A stretch of DNA of 64,000 bases, taken from positions 3,596,001 through 3,660,000 of the forward strand of contig CP065001.1 of NCBI GenBank assembly GCA_016700155.1, in the 5' to 3' direction. Positions within the stretch are counted from its first letter, which is position 1, and each line of letters opens with the position of its first letter. Both the position numbers and the translations under genes were made by a program. Origin of the DNA: Ignavibacteriales bacterium. GTDB lineage: Bacteria; Bacteroidota; Ignavibacteria; Ignavibacteriales; Ignavibacteriaceae. The notes under the pieces are model-generated. The model was not told the origin of the DNA. It searched no databases and was given only the letters and a program-made list of their open reading frames with translations. Positions 8,470 to 17,699 of this stretch are shown here, piece by piece.

Positions 8470-10638
8470 ATGATGAATATGAAAAAAACCTTCTATCTAA
8501 TTGCTTTGATAATTCTTTATGCAATAAATGTATCTGCGACAAACTATTACATTGACGCTACGAATGGTAATGATTCGAACAACGGAAGGTCACCCTCCCT
8601 TGCCTGGAAAACACTTCAAAAAGTTCAAACTTCATGGAGTACTTTCGTCGCCGGTGACAGTATACTATTTAAACGTGGTGAAATTTGGGCCCCGACTTCT
8701 GGTGGTGGATCCGAATCCCTGCTACAACCAAATGTTCACTTGACAGGAACTGCGACAAATTATATCGTTTTCGGTGCTTATGGATCCGGTAACTTGCCTG
8801 TGATAAGTTGTGCTAATCAAACTAATAAATATGCGATCTATACTATTAGTTCAAGATGGCAATATGTTATTCTTCAGGATATTGAATTCAGGGGTTTATT
8901 ATCCCTTTGGTCTTACAATGGCGCAATGCATCATGTCAAAGTTTTAAGATGCGTTGTGGATGGAACAGGAGCTGTAGGTTCAGGAATTGATTTCTTTAGA
9001 AATCCCTCAAATGAACCGGCACCGGAAACCTGGACATTTGAAGGCGGTGGTGATATATATGATATAGAAATTGGATATTGCACAGTTTTAAATTCAGACT
9101 ACGATGCAATTTTTGTTTCTGCAAGCAGAAATGTTTGGGTTCATCATAATGAAATTTATAATGCAGGTGAAGATGGAATTGACTTACAGGGTAGCAACAA
9201 CTTGATGGAATATAACCTTGTCTCAAAAACAAATGCGACAGGTATAAAGAACATGCCTCACTATGGTGGTGGAGCCAACAATGTCATTCGTGGTAATCTG
9301 GTATTAGCATCAGGTTATGCTGCTGGTATAAACGTGCCGAATGCTAGAAACACAAAAATTTATAATAACACAGTTGGGTATACAGATTTTAGTGCCATAC
9401 TTGGTTGGCAGGAACTTAATCCACTGGCTTATACTACCGGCGGAACAACCGGATTTAATGATAATCAAATTTACAATAACATCTTTGTTGGAATCGTTTA
9501 TATATATACAGCCCAAAATTATAACTTCACTTACAAAAATGGTTCAACATTAACAGGTTATCATCAGGATTCACTTTGGTTGGATAATGAATGGAAAAAT
9601 AATTTATATCATAACGATATAAGCTCTCGTTTATATTTCAGGTACTATTCCGGTTCAGCTTATTGGACAGGACCAAATACAATTCACTACGCATTTAACA
9701 GCAGTTTTAATGCACTTGAAATTGGAAACAGCAATTTCAGTTACTGGACTAACAAAGTTAATGTTGATAATGAAAGAAGTTTAAATCCTCAGTTTGTTAG
9801 TAATACCTGGACTCAGTCTATGCGCAAAGCCCAGTTGATTGCAAACTTTAGTCTTCAGGAAAGTTCCCCAGGCAGAAACTCCGGTGTCATCATCCCTGAA
9901 TATTTATTTGATATTAACGGCAATCCTATACCACCCGGTGTAACCCCGGATTTAGGTGCAATTCAACATTCAACCGGTGCAGGCGGAACCCCAATAGCTA
10001 ACATCAAAATATTTCTTGAAGCACCTTTCCTTAGCGGTTCGATGAATACTAATTTAAGAAACCAGGGTTATGTACCTTTGACTCAACCATATAATGTTGC
10101 GCCGTGGAGTTACTCAGGAAACGAAAGTGTTGCTTCAATTCCTGCCGGAGTTGTTGATTGGATATTGTTGGAATTCAGAACAGGTACATCATCATCGACT
10201 GTTGCTGCGAGAAGAGCCGCATTCTTAAAGAGTGATGGTTCTATTACTGATCTCGATGGTAGCAGCACAATTACTTTAAACGGACTTGCAGCAGGTTATT
10301 ACTATCTTGTAATCAAACACAGGAATCATCTTCCTATAATGAGTGCGACACCAGTAGCCCTAACTGAATCATCTGCTCTTTATGATTTTTCGGATTCACA
10401 AGGCAAGGCATATGGTTCAAATTCCATGGTTAGTTTAGGAAGCGGGCTATACGGATTATTTTCCGGGGATGGGGATCTGAATGGTTCAATAAACGTAATT
10501 GATTATGGTTCTGTTGGAAATAATCTTTTCCAAACCGGATACCGGCTTGGTGACATTGATATGAATGGAACAATCAATGTCCTTGATTATAGCAAGATAG
10601 GATCTAACCTATTTAAATCTTCTCAAGTACCAAATTAA
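8470..10638 (+). CDS. Exported right-handed beta-helix protein with dockerin-like C-terminus
   Basis: 722 residues. AAGGAG at 8462-8467 precedes three close in-frame ATGs (8470, 8473, 8479), followed by a signal peptide ending near NVSA. Residues 25-500 look like a parallel beta-helix, with many N-x-I/V-x-x-N-x rungs such as VWVHHNEIYNAGEDGIDLQG, the fold of pectate lyases and other polysaccharide-binding proteins. Residues about 509-655 form a separate module with VDWILLEFRTG, ARRAAFLKSDG and YYLVIKHRNHLPIMSA, which I associate with Bacteroidota exported proteins. Residues 666-722 carry two EF-hand-like 12-residue loops (DGDLNGSINVID and DIDMNGTINVLD), as in dockerin type I. It lacks a T9SS tail. 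Substrate is unknown. Confidence 0.8.
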   Translation: MMNMKKTFYLIALIILYAINVSATNYYIDATNGNDSNNGRSPSLAWKTLQKVQTSWSTFVAGDSILFKRGEIWAPTSGGGSESLLQPNVHLTGTATNYIVFGAYGSGNLPVISCANQTNKYAIYTISSRWQYVILQDIEFRGLLSLWSYNGAMHHVKVLRCVVDGTGAVGSGIDFFRNPSNEPAPETWTFEGGGDIYDIEIGYCTVLNSDYDAIFVSASRNVWVHHNEIYNAGEDGIDLQGSNNLMEYNLVSKTNATGIKNMPHYGGGANNVIRGNLVLASGYAAGINVPNARNTKIYNNTVGYTDFSAILGWQELNPLAYTTGGTTGFNDNQIYNNIFVGIVYIYTAQNYNFTYKNGSTLTGYHQDSLWLDNEWKNNLYHNDISSRLYFRYYSGSAYWTGPNTIHYAFNSSFNALEIGNSNFSYWTNKVNVDNERSLNPQFVSNTWTQSMRKAQLIANFSLQESSPGRNSGVIIPEYLFDINGNPIPPGVTPDLGAIQHSTGAGGTPIANIKIFLEAPFLSGSMNTNLRNQGYVPLTQPYNVAPWSYSGNESVASIPAGVVDWILLEFRTGTSSSTVAARRAAFLKSDGSITDLDGSSTITLNGLAAGYYYLVIKHRNHLPIMSATPVALTESSALYDFSDSQGKAYGSNSMVSLGSGLYGLFSGDGDLNGSINVIDYGSVGNNLFQTGYRLGDIDMNGTINVLDYSKIGSNLFKSSQVPN

Positions 10639-10660
10639 TTTTATCACTTATCTTTAACTT

Positions 10661-10688
10661 ATGCCCGGAATTATCCGGGCATTTTTTT
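10661..10688 (+). terminator. Rho-independent terminator
   Basis: Perfect 9-bp stem ATGCCCGGA (10661-10669) and TCCGGGCAT (10674-10682) with an ATTA loop, followed by a run of T. It lies 23 nt after the beta-helix gene stop and ends that transcript, so the next gene needs its own promoter. Confidence 0.92.
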
Positions 10689-10838
10689 AAAATTATTTTC
10701 ATTCTACACCTTTATTTTATTATTTTGCCCGCGAAAAATTAACCTCAATTTGGGTAATCTTTCACCGGGGAAATTAGTTGTCATCTTTATTAATTTTTTT
10801 TGAAGACGGATACCTGTCTGCGTGGGAGTTATTACACC

Positions 10839-12098
10839 ATGTTCAAACTTGTCAAAAGATATACTTTTGTATCTTTCATTACATTAGTATGGATCTTTTG
10901 GGGAGATCTATCAGCACAATCAGATTATTTAATTAGTCTTGCCAACGGACAGAAAACAGATGATAATACTTTTGAGTTTGATGTTCTATTAAGAAGTTCT
11001 CTTACGCCATTTTTATTAACCTCCTATCAATGTGCATTTTCATTTAATCAGGCTTTGCTTAACAACGGCGAGTGTACTTTTTCAGTCATCCCCGGCAGTT
11101 CTGAACTTACTGAATTGAGACCCTCTGAATCGATTGGAATTATGGCTGAGAATAATCAGCATTATATGACTTTCGCTTCATTGGCAGGCGAAGAAATTAT
11201 TAACAGCAGCCTAAAAAAAATTGGTCGTTTCAAATTGTACAACAGTGTACCCTTTAATGAGGGTAATCTGAATATCAAATGGGGATTTTTAGGTAATGCC
11301 CGGTCAATAATTACAGGGACAGGTTTTAACGATATAACAAACCAATTGAACCATATTTATTCGATAAGCAGTAATGGAACTATTCACTATCCAGTTATTA
11401 ATGCTTTTGCTTCATCAGCGGATTTCAATTCATCTGCTTATGATGCGGTTGACGGTTTTGGATTTCAAGAATCCGAGTTGAATCCCGGCTGGGTAGTTGA
11501 AACGCTGCCTCAATGGATTGTATTTGACCTTGGTGCTGTTCGTTCAGTCCACCTGTTAAAATTATCGTTTATGAATTTTCAGGATGGAATTACTTATGCT
11601 CACAATATCAGTTTTTCTAATGACGCTGAAAACTGGTCCGGAGCAATATCTGAAGCAGCATCATCTCACGAAGAATGGACAGAACACTATTTCGACAATG
11701 TTGACAGCAGATATATAAAGCTGGAAATACTATATCCTTCAAATGGACAGGGAAATCCTGCAGGTATTTGGGAAGCTGAAATTTGGGGAAGTACTGTAGT
11801 ATCATCATCTGACGATCCTGAAATTTTACCGGAGAGTTTTTCTTTAACTCAAAATTATCCCAATCCATTTAATCCCTCAACACAAATACAGTTTTCAATT
11901 AAGGAAAAAAGTTTAGCTAATTTGGCTATCTATAATTTACTTGGGGAAAAGGTAAGGATTCTGTTCGACGGCGAAGTTGAAGCAGGAAATCACACCGTAT
12001 TATTCAATGCAGATGAGTTACCCAGCGGGGTTTACTTTTATAAGTTGATTGTTCCAGATAAGTTTTCTGATGTAAAAAAGATGTTATTAATTAAGTAG
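10839..12098 (+). CDS. Exported T9SS cargo protein with discoidin (F5/8 type C) domain
   Basis: 419 residues from the ATG at 10839. The open frame extends 13 codons upstream to a TTG, but the ATG is followed directly by a signal peptide ending DLSAQS, so I prefer it. Residues about 20-160 form a beta-sandwich module that begins DYLISLANGQ and could be cohesin-like (inference). Residues 187-320 resemble an F5/8 type C carbohydrate-binding domain, with QWIVFDLGAVRSVHLLKL and SRYIKLEIL. The last 85 residues are a type IX secretion sorting domain with NYPNPFNPSTQIQFS and a terminal KKMLLIK. It is a paralogue of the next gene. Likely a cell-surface glycan-binding protein with no catalytic motif. 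Confidence 0.8.
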   Translation: MFKLVKRYTFVSFITLVWIFWGDLSAQSDYLISLANGQKTDDNTFEFDVLLRSSLTPFLLTSYQCAFSFNQALLNNGECTFSVIPGSSELTELRPSESIGIMAENNQHYMTFASLAGEEIINSSLKKIGRFKLYNSVPFNEGNLNIKWGFLGNARSIITGTGFNDITNQLNHIYSISSNGTIHYPVINAFASSADFNSSAYDAVDGFGFQESELNPGWVVETLPQWIVFDLGAVRSVHLLKLSFMNFQDGITYAHNISFSNDAENWSGAISEAASSHEEWTEHYFDNVDSRYIKLEILYPSNGQGNPAGIWEAEIWGSTVVSSSDDPEILPESFSLTQNYPNPFNPSTQIQFSIKEKSLANLAIYNLLGEKVRILFDGEVEAGNHTVLFNADELPSGVYFYKLIVPDKFSDVKKMLLIK

Positions 12099-12369
12099 CT
12101 GCAGGTTGCCACACCTAATATCACAATAAAGAACGGGGAAATGAACTGCGCTAAACTATCTGAAATATCATCCGATAATAAGATAGTGTCAAAATCTTTT
12201 TGTATTCATTCTTAGCATTAACTCTATTTCCTGTAAGTATTACCGGGAATGAAAAATTACTTTACAAAAAGCTCTTTTACTTAATAAATAACAAGATTTT
12301 TTTTAGCATAATTATTGAAACGATGATATGAGCAAAAATATGTTGACTAACTATAGAAACCGAGGACTT

Positions 12370-13860
12370 ATGAAGACTACCATTACTAAAGCATTCCTTT
12401 TCGTGCTTCTTGGGTTTACCCTTTCCTATGCGCAGGTAGATTATCTGATGACACTTTCAAACTGGGAAATGACTAACGCCACTACTTATGAATTTGATAT
12501 CTTTATTAAAAGCCGAAGCACTGATTTTGGCTTAACATCTTATCAATGTGCATTCGGATTTAATCAAAATATAGTAAACAGCGGAAATCTAACCTTCACA
12601 TATATTAATGGGTCATCGCAATTTACATCCATACCTCCGGAAGTTGGAATAAGTGTAACTAATACTGATGGTTTATATGAGCTATCTTTTGCGTCAATGC
12701 CCGGATTAGAAAATATATCAGGAACAGAAGTCAAAGTGGGAAGATTCAGACTTGTGAACACAGCTAATTTCACAACCGCCGATCCATCATTCAAATGGAA
12801 TTTTAACGGCATCGTTTCCACAATACTTACAGGTTCCAATTTTTCAAATATCACAGTACCAGCAAACCACATTGATGGTGCTTTGGCTATGATGCAGGTA
12901 TCCAATGTTTGGGCTTCGGCAACAACGGACTTGAATACATCCCCACAAGGTACAACTGATGGATTAGGTTACTATAGCGGAAATAATAACTCCAGGTGGG
13001 CTGCGAATCCTATGCCTCAATGGATTACCTGGGATCTTGGACAGGTAACGAATATCAGTCAGACCAAAATATCTTTTTATGATTTTCTTGGTGGTAGAAT
13101 TTATGTTTATTCTGTTCTGGTGGGAACAGATACAGTTAACTGGACAACGGCTGTTAATAACGCATCATCCGTTGCTGACGAATGGACAGTTAATCAATTC
13201 TCACCGATACAAGGCAGATATGTTAGATTAGTTTGTCATAGCAACAGCGCCAATGACTGGGCTAATGTTTGGGAAGTTGAAATCTGGGGCTCAGATCAGA
13301 CAACAGGAGTTGATCTGAGTGCATTAACTGCAGCAGTATCCAACAACAATGTAACACTCAGCTGGAGTACTTCATCTGAATCGAACAATAATGGATTTGA
13401 GATTCAACGACGCTCAGACGGAAATTTTGAAACGATAGCTTTTATCGCCGGCAATGGTACAACAACAACTGCACATAACTATACCTATACAGATGTTCAA
13501 CCAATCATTGCACATTACGTTTACAGATTAAAGCAAATTGATTTTGACGGAACTTTCAGCTATTCAAATGAAGTTGAAGTAAATCTGCTTCCTGAATCCT
13601 ATGAATTATTCCAGAACTATCCTAATCCTTTTAACCCGAGCACAAAAGTAAAATTCAACCTGCCGGTAGCTGAAAGAGCAGCAATATATGTTTACGATAT
13701 GCTTGGACAAAAAGTTATGGAAGTTGTTAACAAAGAATTTACTGCAGGCACTCACGAAGTTGAGATAGATGCAAGTAATTTATCAAGCGGTGTATATGTT
13801 TATCAACTCAATGTTGGTAATAATTTTTCTGCCATAAAAAAAATGATGGTTATGAAATAA
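12370..13860 (+). CDS. Exported T9SS cargo protein with discoidin and FN3-like domains
   Basis: 496 residues from the ATG at 12370, chosen because GAGGA lies just upstream and MKTTITKAFLFVLLGFTLSYAQ is a good signal peptide. The frame opens 14 codons earlier at 12328. Order of modules: a beta-sandwich (20-165) homologous to that of the preceding gene (shared DYL, TSYQCAF, GRF blocks), an F5/8 type C domain (about 176-315) with QWITWDLGQVTNIS, an FN3-like module (318-405) with VTLSWSTSSESNNNGFEIQR, and a T9SS tail with NYPNPFNPSTKVKFNLP ending KKMMVMK. The FN3-like insertion is the main difference from its paralogue. Its 3' end overlaps the convergent mnmA gene by 11 nt. Confidence 0.8.
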   Translation: MKTTITKAFLFVLLGFTLSYAQVDYLMTLSNWEMTNATTYEFDIFIKSRSTDFGLTSYQCAFGFNQNIVNSGNLTFTYINGSSQFTSIPPEVGISVTNTDGLYELSFASMPGLENISGTEVKVGRFRLVNTANFTTADPSFKWNFNGIVSTILTGSNFSNITVPANHIDGALAMMQVSNVWASATTDLNTSPQGTTDGLGYYSGNNNSRWAANPMPQWITWDLGQVTNISQTKISFYDFLGGRIYVYSVLVGTDTVNWTTAVNNASSVADEWTVNQFSPIQGRYVRLVCHSNSANDWANVWEVEIWGSDQTTGVDLSALTAAVSNNNVTLSWSTSSESNNNGFEIQRRSDGNFETIAFIAGNGTTTTAHNYTYTDVQPIIAHYVYRLKQIDFDGTFSYSNEVEVNLLPESYELFQNYPNPFNPSTKVKFNLPVAERAAIYVYDMLGQKVMEVVNKEFTAGTHEVEIDASNLSSGVYVYQLNVGNNFSAIKKMMVMK

Positions 13861-14896
13861 TAACCGCTCCGCCAAGGCAATAATCATTTTCATAAAAAAC
13901 AGCAAACTGACCAGGGGCAATACCCTGGTCAGCTTCTTTTAAACGGACTATCCCCTCTTCTTTTTCAATCTCAAGAGAACAATCATAAAATCTCGCTCCG
14001 TGTCTTATCTTCACTCTAAGATTTTTTCCGGAAGGTTTATCAGCTATCCAGTTAAACTTTCCAACATCAAAAATTTTACGTTCACGCATAGCTTTGTTTT
14101 CGCGGGAGATGTATATAAGATTTTCTTTCACATCTTTATTAACCACATACCAGGGACCACCTGATAGTCCAAGTCCTGAACGCTGCCCAATTGTGAAATA
14201 ATAATAGCCGTGATGCTTTCCAAGAATTTTTCCTGAGTCAACATCAATTATATCTCCGGGTATTTCTCCAAGATGATGTTTTACAAATTCATTAAACTTT
14301 ATCTGACCAAGGAAACAAATTCCCTGGCTGTCCCTTCTATGCATCGTGGGAAGACTATATTTCTCAGCCAGCTCACGAACATCTTTTTTCATGTACTTAT
14401 TTAGCGGGAATAATGCTCGTGATATTTGTGCCTGAGTAAGATAAGCGAGAAAGTAAGTTTGATCTTTTACAGGATCGGGTGAACATTTCAATTTGTATAA
14501 ATCATTTTCATTGATGACACCCGCATAGTGACCGCTTGCAACTTTATCAAAAGATGAATCGATTTTTTCATAGAACTGTCCGAACTTAATTAAACTGTTA
14601 CAGTAAATATCCGGATTAGGAGTCCTTCCTTCTTTTATTTCATCAATTGTATAAGAAACAACAGAAGCCCAATACTCTTCCTGCAACGGAAGCACTTTTA
14701 ATTCAACATCAGCCTGATCACAAACGTCGCGGGCATATTTAAGATCTTCTTCCCACGGACAATCACCAAGAAAAGAGAACTCATCCTGCAGCCATATTTT
14801 CAGGTAGTACGCAGTAAGGTCATGCCCTTCTTCCTTAAGAAGGCGAAGTGCAACGGAACTGTCAACACCACCGGATAATAATACTGCAATTTTCAT
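13850..14896 (-). CDS. mnmA: tRNA-specific 2-thiouridylase MnmA
   Basis: 348 residues, normal for MnmA (TrmU). It thiolates U34 of tRNA for Lys, Glu and Gln, activating the uridine with ATP and taking sulfur as a persulfide. The PP-loop motif SGGVDSSVA is at 8-16. The two catalytic cysteines are Cys99 in NPDIYCNSLIKF and Cys194 in GICFLGQI. The tRNA-contact block TIGQRSGLGLSGGPWYVV is present. It starts 2 nt after the stop of the small membrane protein gene, so the two are probably cotranscribed. It converges on, and overlaps by 11 nt, the T9SS gene ending at 13860, with no clear terminator between them. Confidence 0.95.
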   Translation of the reverse strand: MKIAVLLSGGVDSSVALRLLKEEGHDLTAYYLKIWLQDEFSFLGDCPWEEDLKYARDVCDQADVELKVLPLQEEYWASVVSYTIDEIKEGRTPNPDIYCNSLIKFGQFYEKIDSSFDKVASGHYAGVINENDLYKLKCSPDPVKDQTYFLAYLTQAQISRALFPLNKYMKKDVRELAEKYSLPTMHRRDSQGICFLGQIKFNEFVKHHLGEIPGDIIDVDSGKILGKHHGYYYFTIGQRSGLGLSGGPWYVVNKDVKENLIYISRENKAMRERKIFDVGKFNWIADKPSGKNLRVKIRHGARFYDCSLEIEKEEGIVRLKEADQGIAPGQFAVFYENDYCLGGAVIIS

Positions 14897-14898
14897 TT

Positions 14899-15414
14899 TT
14901 ATTTTGATTTGAGTGGAACTGAGTTGATTTTTTTTAGCTTCCCGATTTTCGAGATCGCTTCATCATAAACTGCTTTGTTTACCTTACTAAGAATAGCAGT
15001 GAGAAGGACATTAAAATTTTTTATTCTGTCCGAAATAACCATTTGCCTGTTTTGCTTTTCATCAATCAGCATTATCATACCGCTGATTTTGCCGTCGAAG
15101 ATACCGCCGCTCAAACCTGTAATCTCGCTGAACAAAATCTCATTTGATTTAGAGGAAAGAAAATATTTTACCGCAATTATTCTATCATCTTTAACTGAAA
15201 TTTCAAGCGGAAGATTTTTGTAAAGTTTAATAAACTTCCGGTTCAATAATAGCAGCAGTGAAATACCCAGCAGTAAAAATACAATATGCAGCGTATCAAA
15301 TTGTGATGTTAAAAATATCTGAACGATATAGAAAATCAGCAATAGCGAAAACGGTAAACTGCCAAGCGTATAAAACAACCTGTAGACTAATGGATAAACA
15401 AATTTTTCCGGCAT
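14899..15414 (-). CDS. Small membrane protein, PH-like domain (unknown function)
   Basis: 171 residues. Two hydrophobic segments (about 17-34 and 42-58) are followed by a soluble part with alternating strands (LEISVKDDRIIAVKYF, EILFSEITGLSGG, GMIMLIDEKQNRQMVI) reminiscent of bacterial PH-like domains. I do not recognise a named family. It lies 2 nt upstream of mnmA on the same strand and about 55 nt beyond a terminator that ends the lipoprotein gene transcript, so it probably begins the mnmA transcript. Confidence 0.65.
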   Translation of the reverse strand: MPEKFVYPLVYRLFYTLGSLPFSLLLIFYIVQIFLTSQFDTLHIVFLLLGISLLLLLNRKFIKLYKNLPLEISVKDDRIIAVKYFLSSKSNEILFSEITGLSGGIFDGKISGMIMLIDEKQNRQMVISDRIKNFNVLLTAILSKVNKAVYDEAISKIGKLKKINSVPLKSK

Positions 15415-15468
15415 AATTACTCAATTTTGATATCTAAAATTAACCAGATTTTTTCTAACTAAATAATA

Positions 15469-15489
15469 AAGCCGCACTCGAGGCGGCTT
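15469..15489 (-). terminator. Rho-independent terminator after the lipoprotein gene
   Basis: Stem AAGCCGC (15469-15475) with GCGGCTT (15483-15489) and a 7-nt loop. Read on the minus strand it lies 26 nt past the lipoprotein stop and is followed by TATTATTT. It separates the PhoH/lipoprotein transcript from the mnmA pair. Confidence 0.8.
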
Positions 15490-15515
15490 AGAAAAATTTT
15501 TTGTTATAACCTTAA

Positions 15516-16325
15516 TTAAAACTGTACTGAAACTTTCCTGTTCATTTCAATTCTGATACCTGGAATATCTTTTAGAATTTCTTTCGCTTCCTCAAAACTC
15601 TGGGGATTAGTATCCTTTAATAATTTAAGTTTATCCTCATGCTTCAGCAGCTCTCCGAAATTAACATCGAACAATGTAATTTGATTACCATCAACGTAAG
15701 ATGCATCTGTGCTTTTTATTCCATCATTAAACTGCATAGCAATCGAAATCCTCATATCCTTAAAAAACTGTTTAGCTTTTTGAAGATCTCCGAAATCGTT
15801 TTTCTCCTGTCCTTCAGACTCTGTCTTTTCTCCCTTCTCTTTTTTAAAATCTTTTTCCGGAAGCACAATTGTAAGCTTAGAAGGATTTCCCTTTTGAAAT
15901 GCGAAAGTCAGCAATTCAGCTTTATCACCTTCTGCATTTTCCCCTTCCGACATAGGAATTTTATCATCTGGAGACTGATTAATTTTTAATTTTCGTATAT
16001 CCTTAAAACTGAATGTAGCAACGTATCCTTCCCTGCCTGCTTTCTTTAATGGTTTGGCAGAGACGAATTTAACCCCCTCACCCATTTTTAGAGCACTCTC
16101 TTTTATTTTTGCTTCATCCATAATAGAAAACTTTTGTGTTCCGGAATCGGGCATAGATTCGGCAAATTGCTTTATCATTTGAACAACTTCAGAACTGAAC
16201 AACAATGTTTCCTCAACCGTTCCTGAGCCGTCTTTATTGACCTTAACGAGTGTATTTACTTCAAGGCATCCGGTTGATATTATTGAAATAATTGTTGTGA
16301 ACAACAGGATAAAATATTTCTTCAT
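15516..16325 (-). CDS. Lipoprotein of unknown function
   Basis: 269 residues with an N-terminal lipoprotein signal ending in the lipobox STGC (Cys20), so it should be lipidated and held in an envelope membrane. The start of the mature part, LEVNTLVKVNKDGSGTVEE, is a pattern seen in a broad family of bacterial lipoproteins (LppM-like) whose function is not established. A charged, Lys/Glu-rich central part (about 160-190) looks flexible. It lies 18 nt downstream of the PIN-PhoH gene on the same strand and is followed by a strong terminator, so the two are likely one transcript. No catalytic motif is visible. Confidence 0.7.
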   Translation of the reverse strand: MKKYFILLFTTIISIISTGCLEVNTLVKVNKDGSGTVEETLLFSSEVVQMIKQFAESMPDSGTQKFSIMDEAKIKESALKMGEGVKFVSAKPLKKAGREGYVATFSFKDIRKLKINQSPDDKIPMSEGENAEGDKAELLTFAFQKGNPSKLTIVLPEKDFKKEKGEKTESEGQEKNDFGDLQKAKQFFKDMRISIAMQFNDGIKSTDASYVDGNQITLFDVNFGELLKHEDKLKLLKDTNPQSFEEAKEILKDIPGIRIEMNRKVSVQF

Positions 16326-16343
16326 AAATCTTTCCTCTGATTA

Positions 16344-17699
16344 TTATAAAAGATTGCTGGCAAGTTCAGCGAGTTCTGATCGCTCTCCCTTTTCCAGATT
16401 AATATGAGCATAAAGTTTTTGACCTTTAAATCTGTCAATAAGAAATGATAACCCATTTGACTGACCATCGAGATACGGATGATCTATTTGGTAAATGTCT
16501 CCGGTAAAAACAATCTTCGAACCTTCACCAGCGCGGGTGATAATCGTTTTGATTTCATGCGGCGTAAGATTCTGCGCTTCATCGACAATAAAAAATATCC
16601 GTTGAAGACTCCTTCCGCGAATATAACTCAAAGGTTCGATCACTAATTTTTCATCTTTCAACATTGTATCTATTAGCTGATGCTGTTTGTCCGATTCCGG
16701 AAACTGATCCTGTATTACTTTTAGGTTATCCCATAGCGGCTGCATGTACGGCGCAAGTTTACTTTCAACATCCCCTGGTAGAAATCCAATATCTTTATTG
16801 CTCAAAGGAACAATCGGTCTTGCTATAAAAATTTGTCTGTAGGATTTTCTTACCTGCAATGCGCTGGCGAGAGCAAGCAATGTTTTGCCTGTTCCCGCTT
16901 TTCCCGTTAGTGAAACAAGCTGCACTTCGTGGTTACAAAGAGCGTCAACAGCAAAAGTCTGTTCGGCATTACGCGGCTTGATTCCGTAGGTTAGATTTTT
17001 TTCAACCTTCCGGAACTTACCCATATCCTGATCCAGATAAGCCAGAACCGATCTTGCTGTATTACGAAGTATATAATATTTATTCGGGTAAGCTTCTGCT
17101 TTAGTCTTCTTAAGAATAAGTTTTGCCGGTACCTCAAACGGAGATTGAAAAATATTAAGTATTAATTCATCATCTATTTCTTCAATGATTTCTTTGCCAC
17201 TGTAAAGCTCTTCAATGCTTGCGACTCTGTCTGTAGTATAATCCTCAGCAAGAATACCGAGAGACTTTGCTTTCATTCTCAGGTTAACATCTTTGGTAAC
17301 AAGTATGATGTTTGCCCTGTTCTCGTATTTTTCTTTCCATTCGTGTGCAATGCTAAGTATGCGGTGATCAGGTGTATCTTCCCTGAAGATGTCCCTTATC
17401 AATGGACTGATACCGCGTGATATTGCAATGCGCAATTTACCTCTTCCCTTACCCATCGAAATGCCGCCGTTAAAAAGAGCCGTGCCTGTTATCGAATCAA
17501 GAGTACGTGCAAATTCTCTTGCATTAAGGTTTATTACCTGGCTGCCTCTTTTGAAATGGTCAAGTTCTTCAATTACTGTTAGTGGAATTACAACATCATT
17601 TTCCTGGAATTGGCTTATTGATGTTGCATCGTGTAAAATTACATTTGTATCAAGAATAAAAATCTTAGGGAGCTTTTTAGGAGTTTTATTTTTTTTCAT
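16344..17699 (-). CDS. PIN domain-PhoH ATPase fusion (YlaK/PhoH2 type)
   Basis: 451 residues. The N-terminal PIN ribonuclease domain (about 10-150) opens with IFILDTNVILHDA, holding the first acidic metal ligand, and has further acids in EELDHFKRG and TPDHRIL. The C-terminal PhoH domain (about 240-451) has a Walker A motif TGKAGTGKTLLALA and a Walker B IVDEAQNLT. PhoH2 proteins of this PIN-PhoH layout are reported as RNA helicase/RNase enzymes. The Bacillus homologue YlaK has the same domain order. Transcribed divergently from carA, with a 385-nt spacer. Confidence 0.9.
   Translation of the reverse strand: MKKNKTPKKLPKIFILDTNVILHDATSISQFQENDVVIPLTVIEELDHFKRGSQVINLNAREFARTLDSITGTALFNGGISMGKGRGKLRIAISRGISPLIRDIFREDTPDHRILSIAHEWKEKYENRANIILVTKDVNLRMKAKSLGILAEDYTTDRVASIEELYSGKEIIEEIDDELILNIFQSPFEVPAKLILKKTKAEAYPNKYYILRNTARSVLAYLDQDMGKFRKVEKNLTYGIKPRNAEQTFAVDALCNHEVQLVSLTGKAGTGKTLLALASALQVRKSYRQIFIARPIVPLSNKDIGFLPGDVESKLAPYMQPLWDNLKVIQDQFPESDKQHQLIDTMLKDEKLVIEPLSYIRGRSLQRIFFIVDEAQNLTPHEIKTIITRAGEGSKIVFTGDIYQIDHPYLDGQSNGLSFLIDRFKGQKLYAHINLEKGERSELAELASNLL

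Noticed and set aside
10800..10838. TTG start at 10800 for the first discoidin protein
   Set aside because: The ATG at 10839 begins a complete signal peptide. The upstream codons would place charged residues before it and no ribosome site precedes the TTG.
12564..12905. Minus-strand open frame of 113 codons inside the second discoidin gene
   Set aside because: It is a shadow frame of a well-supported plus-strand gene with signal peptide and domains.
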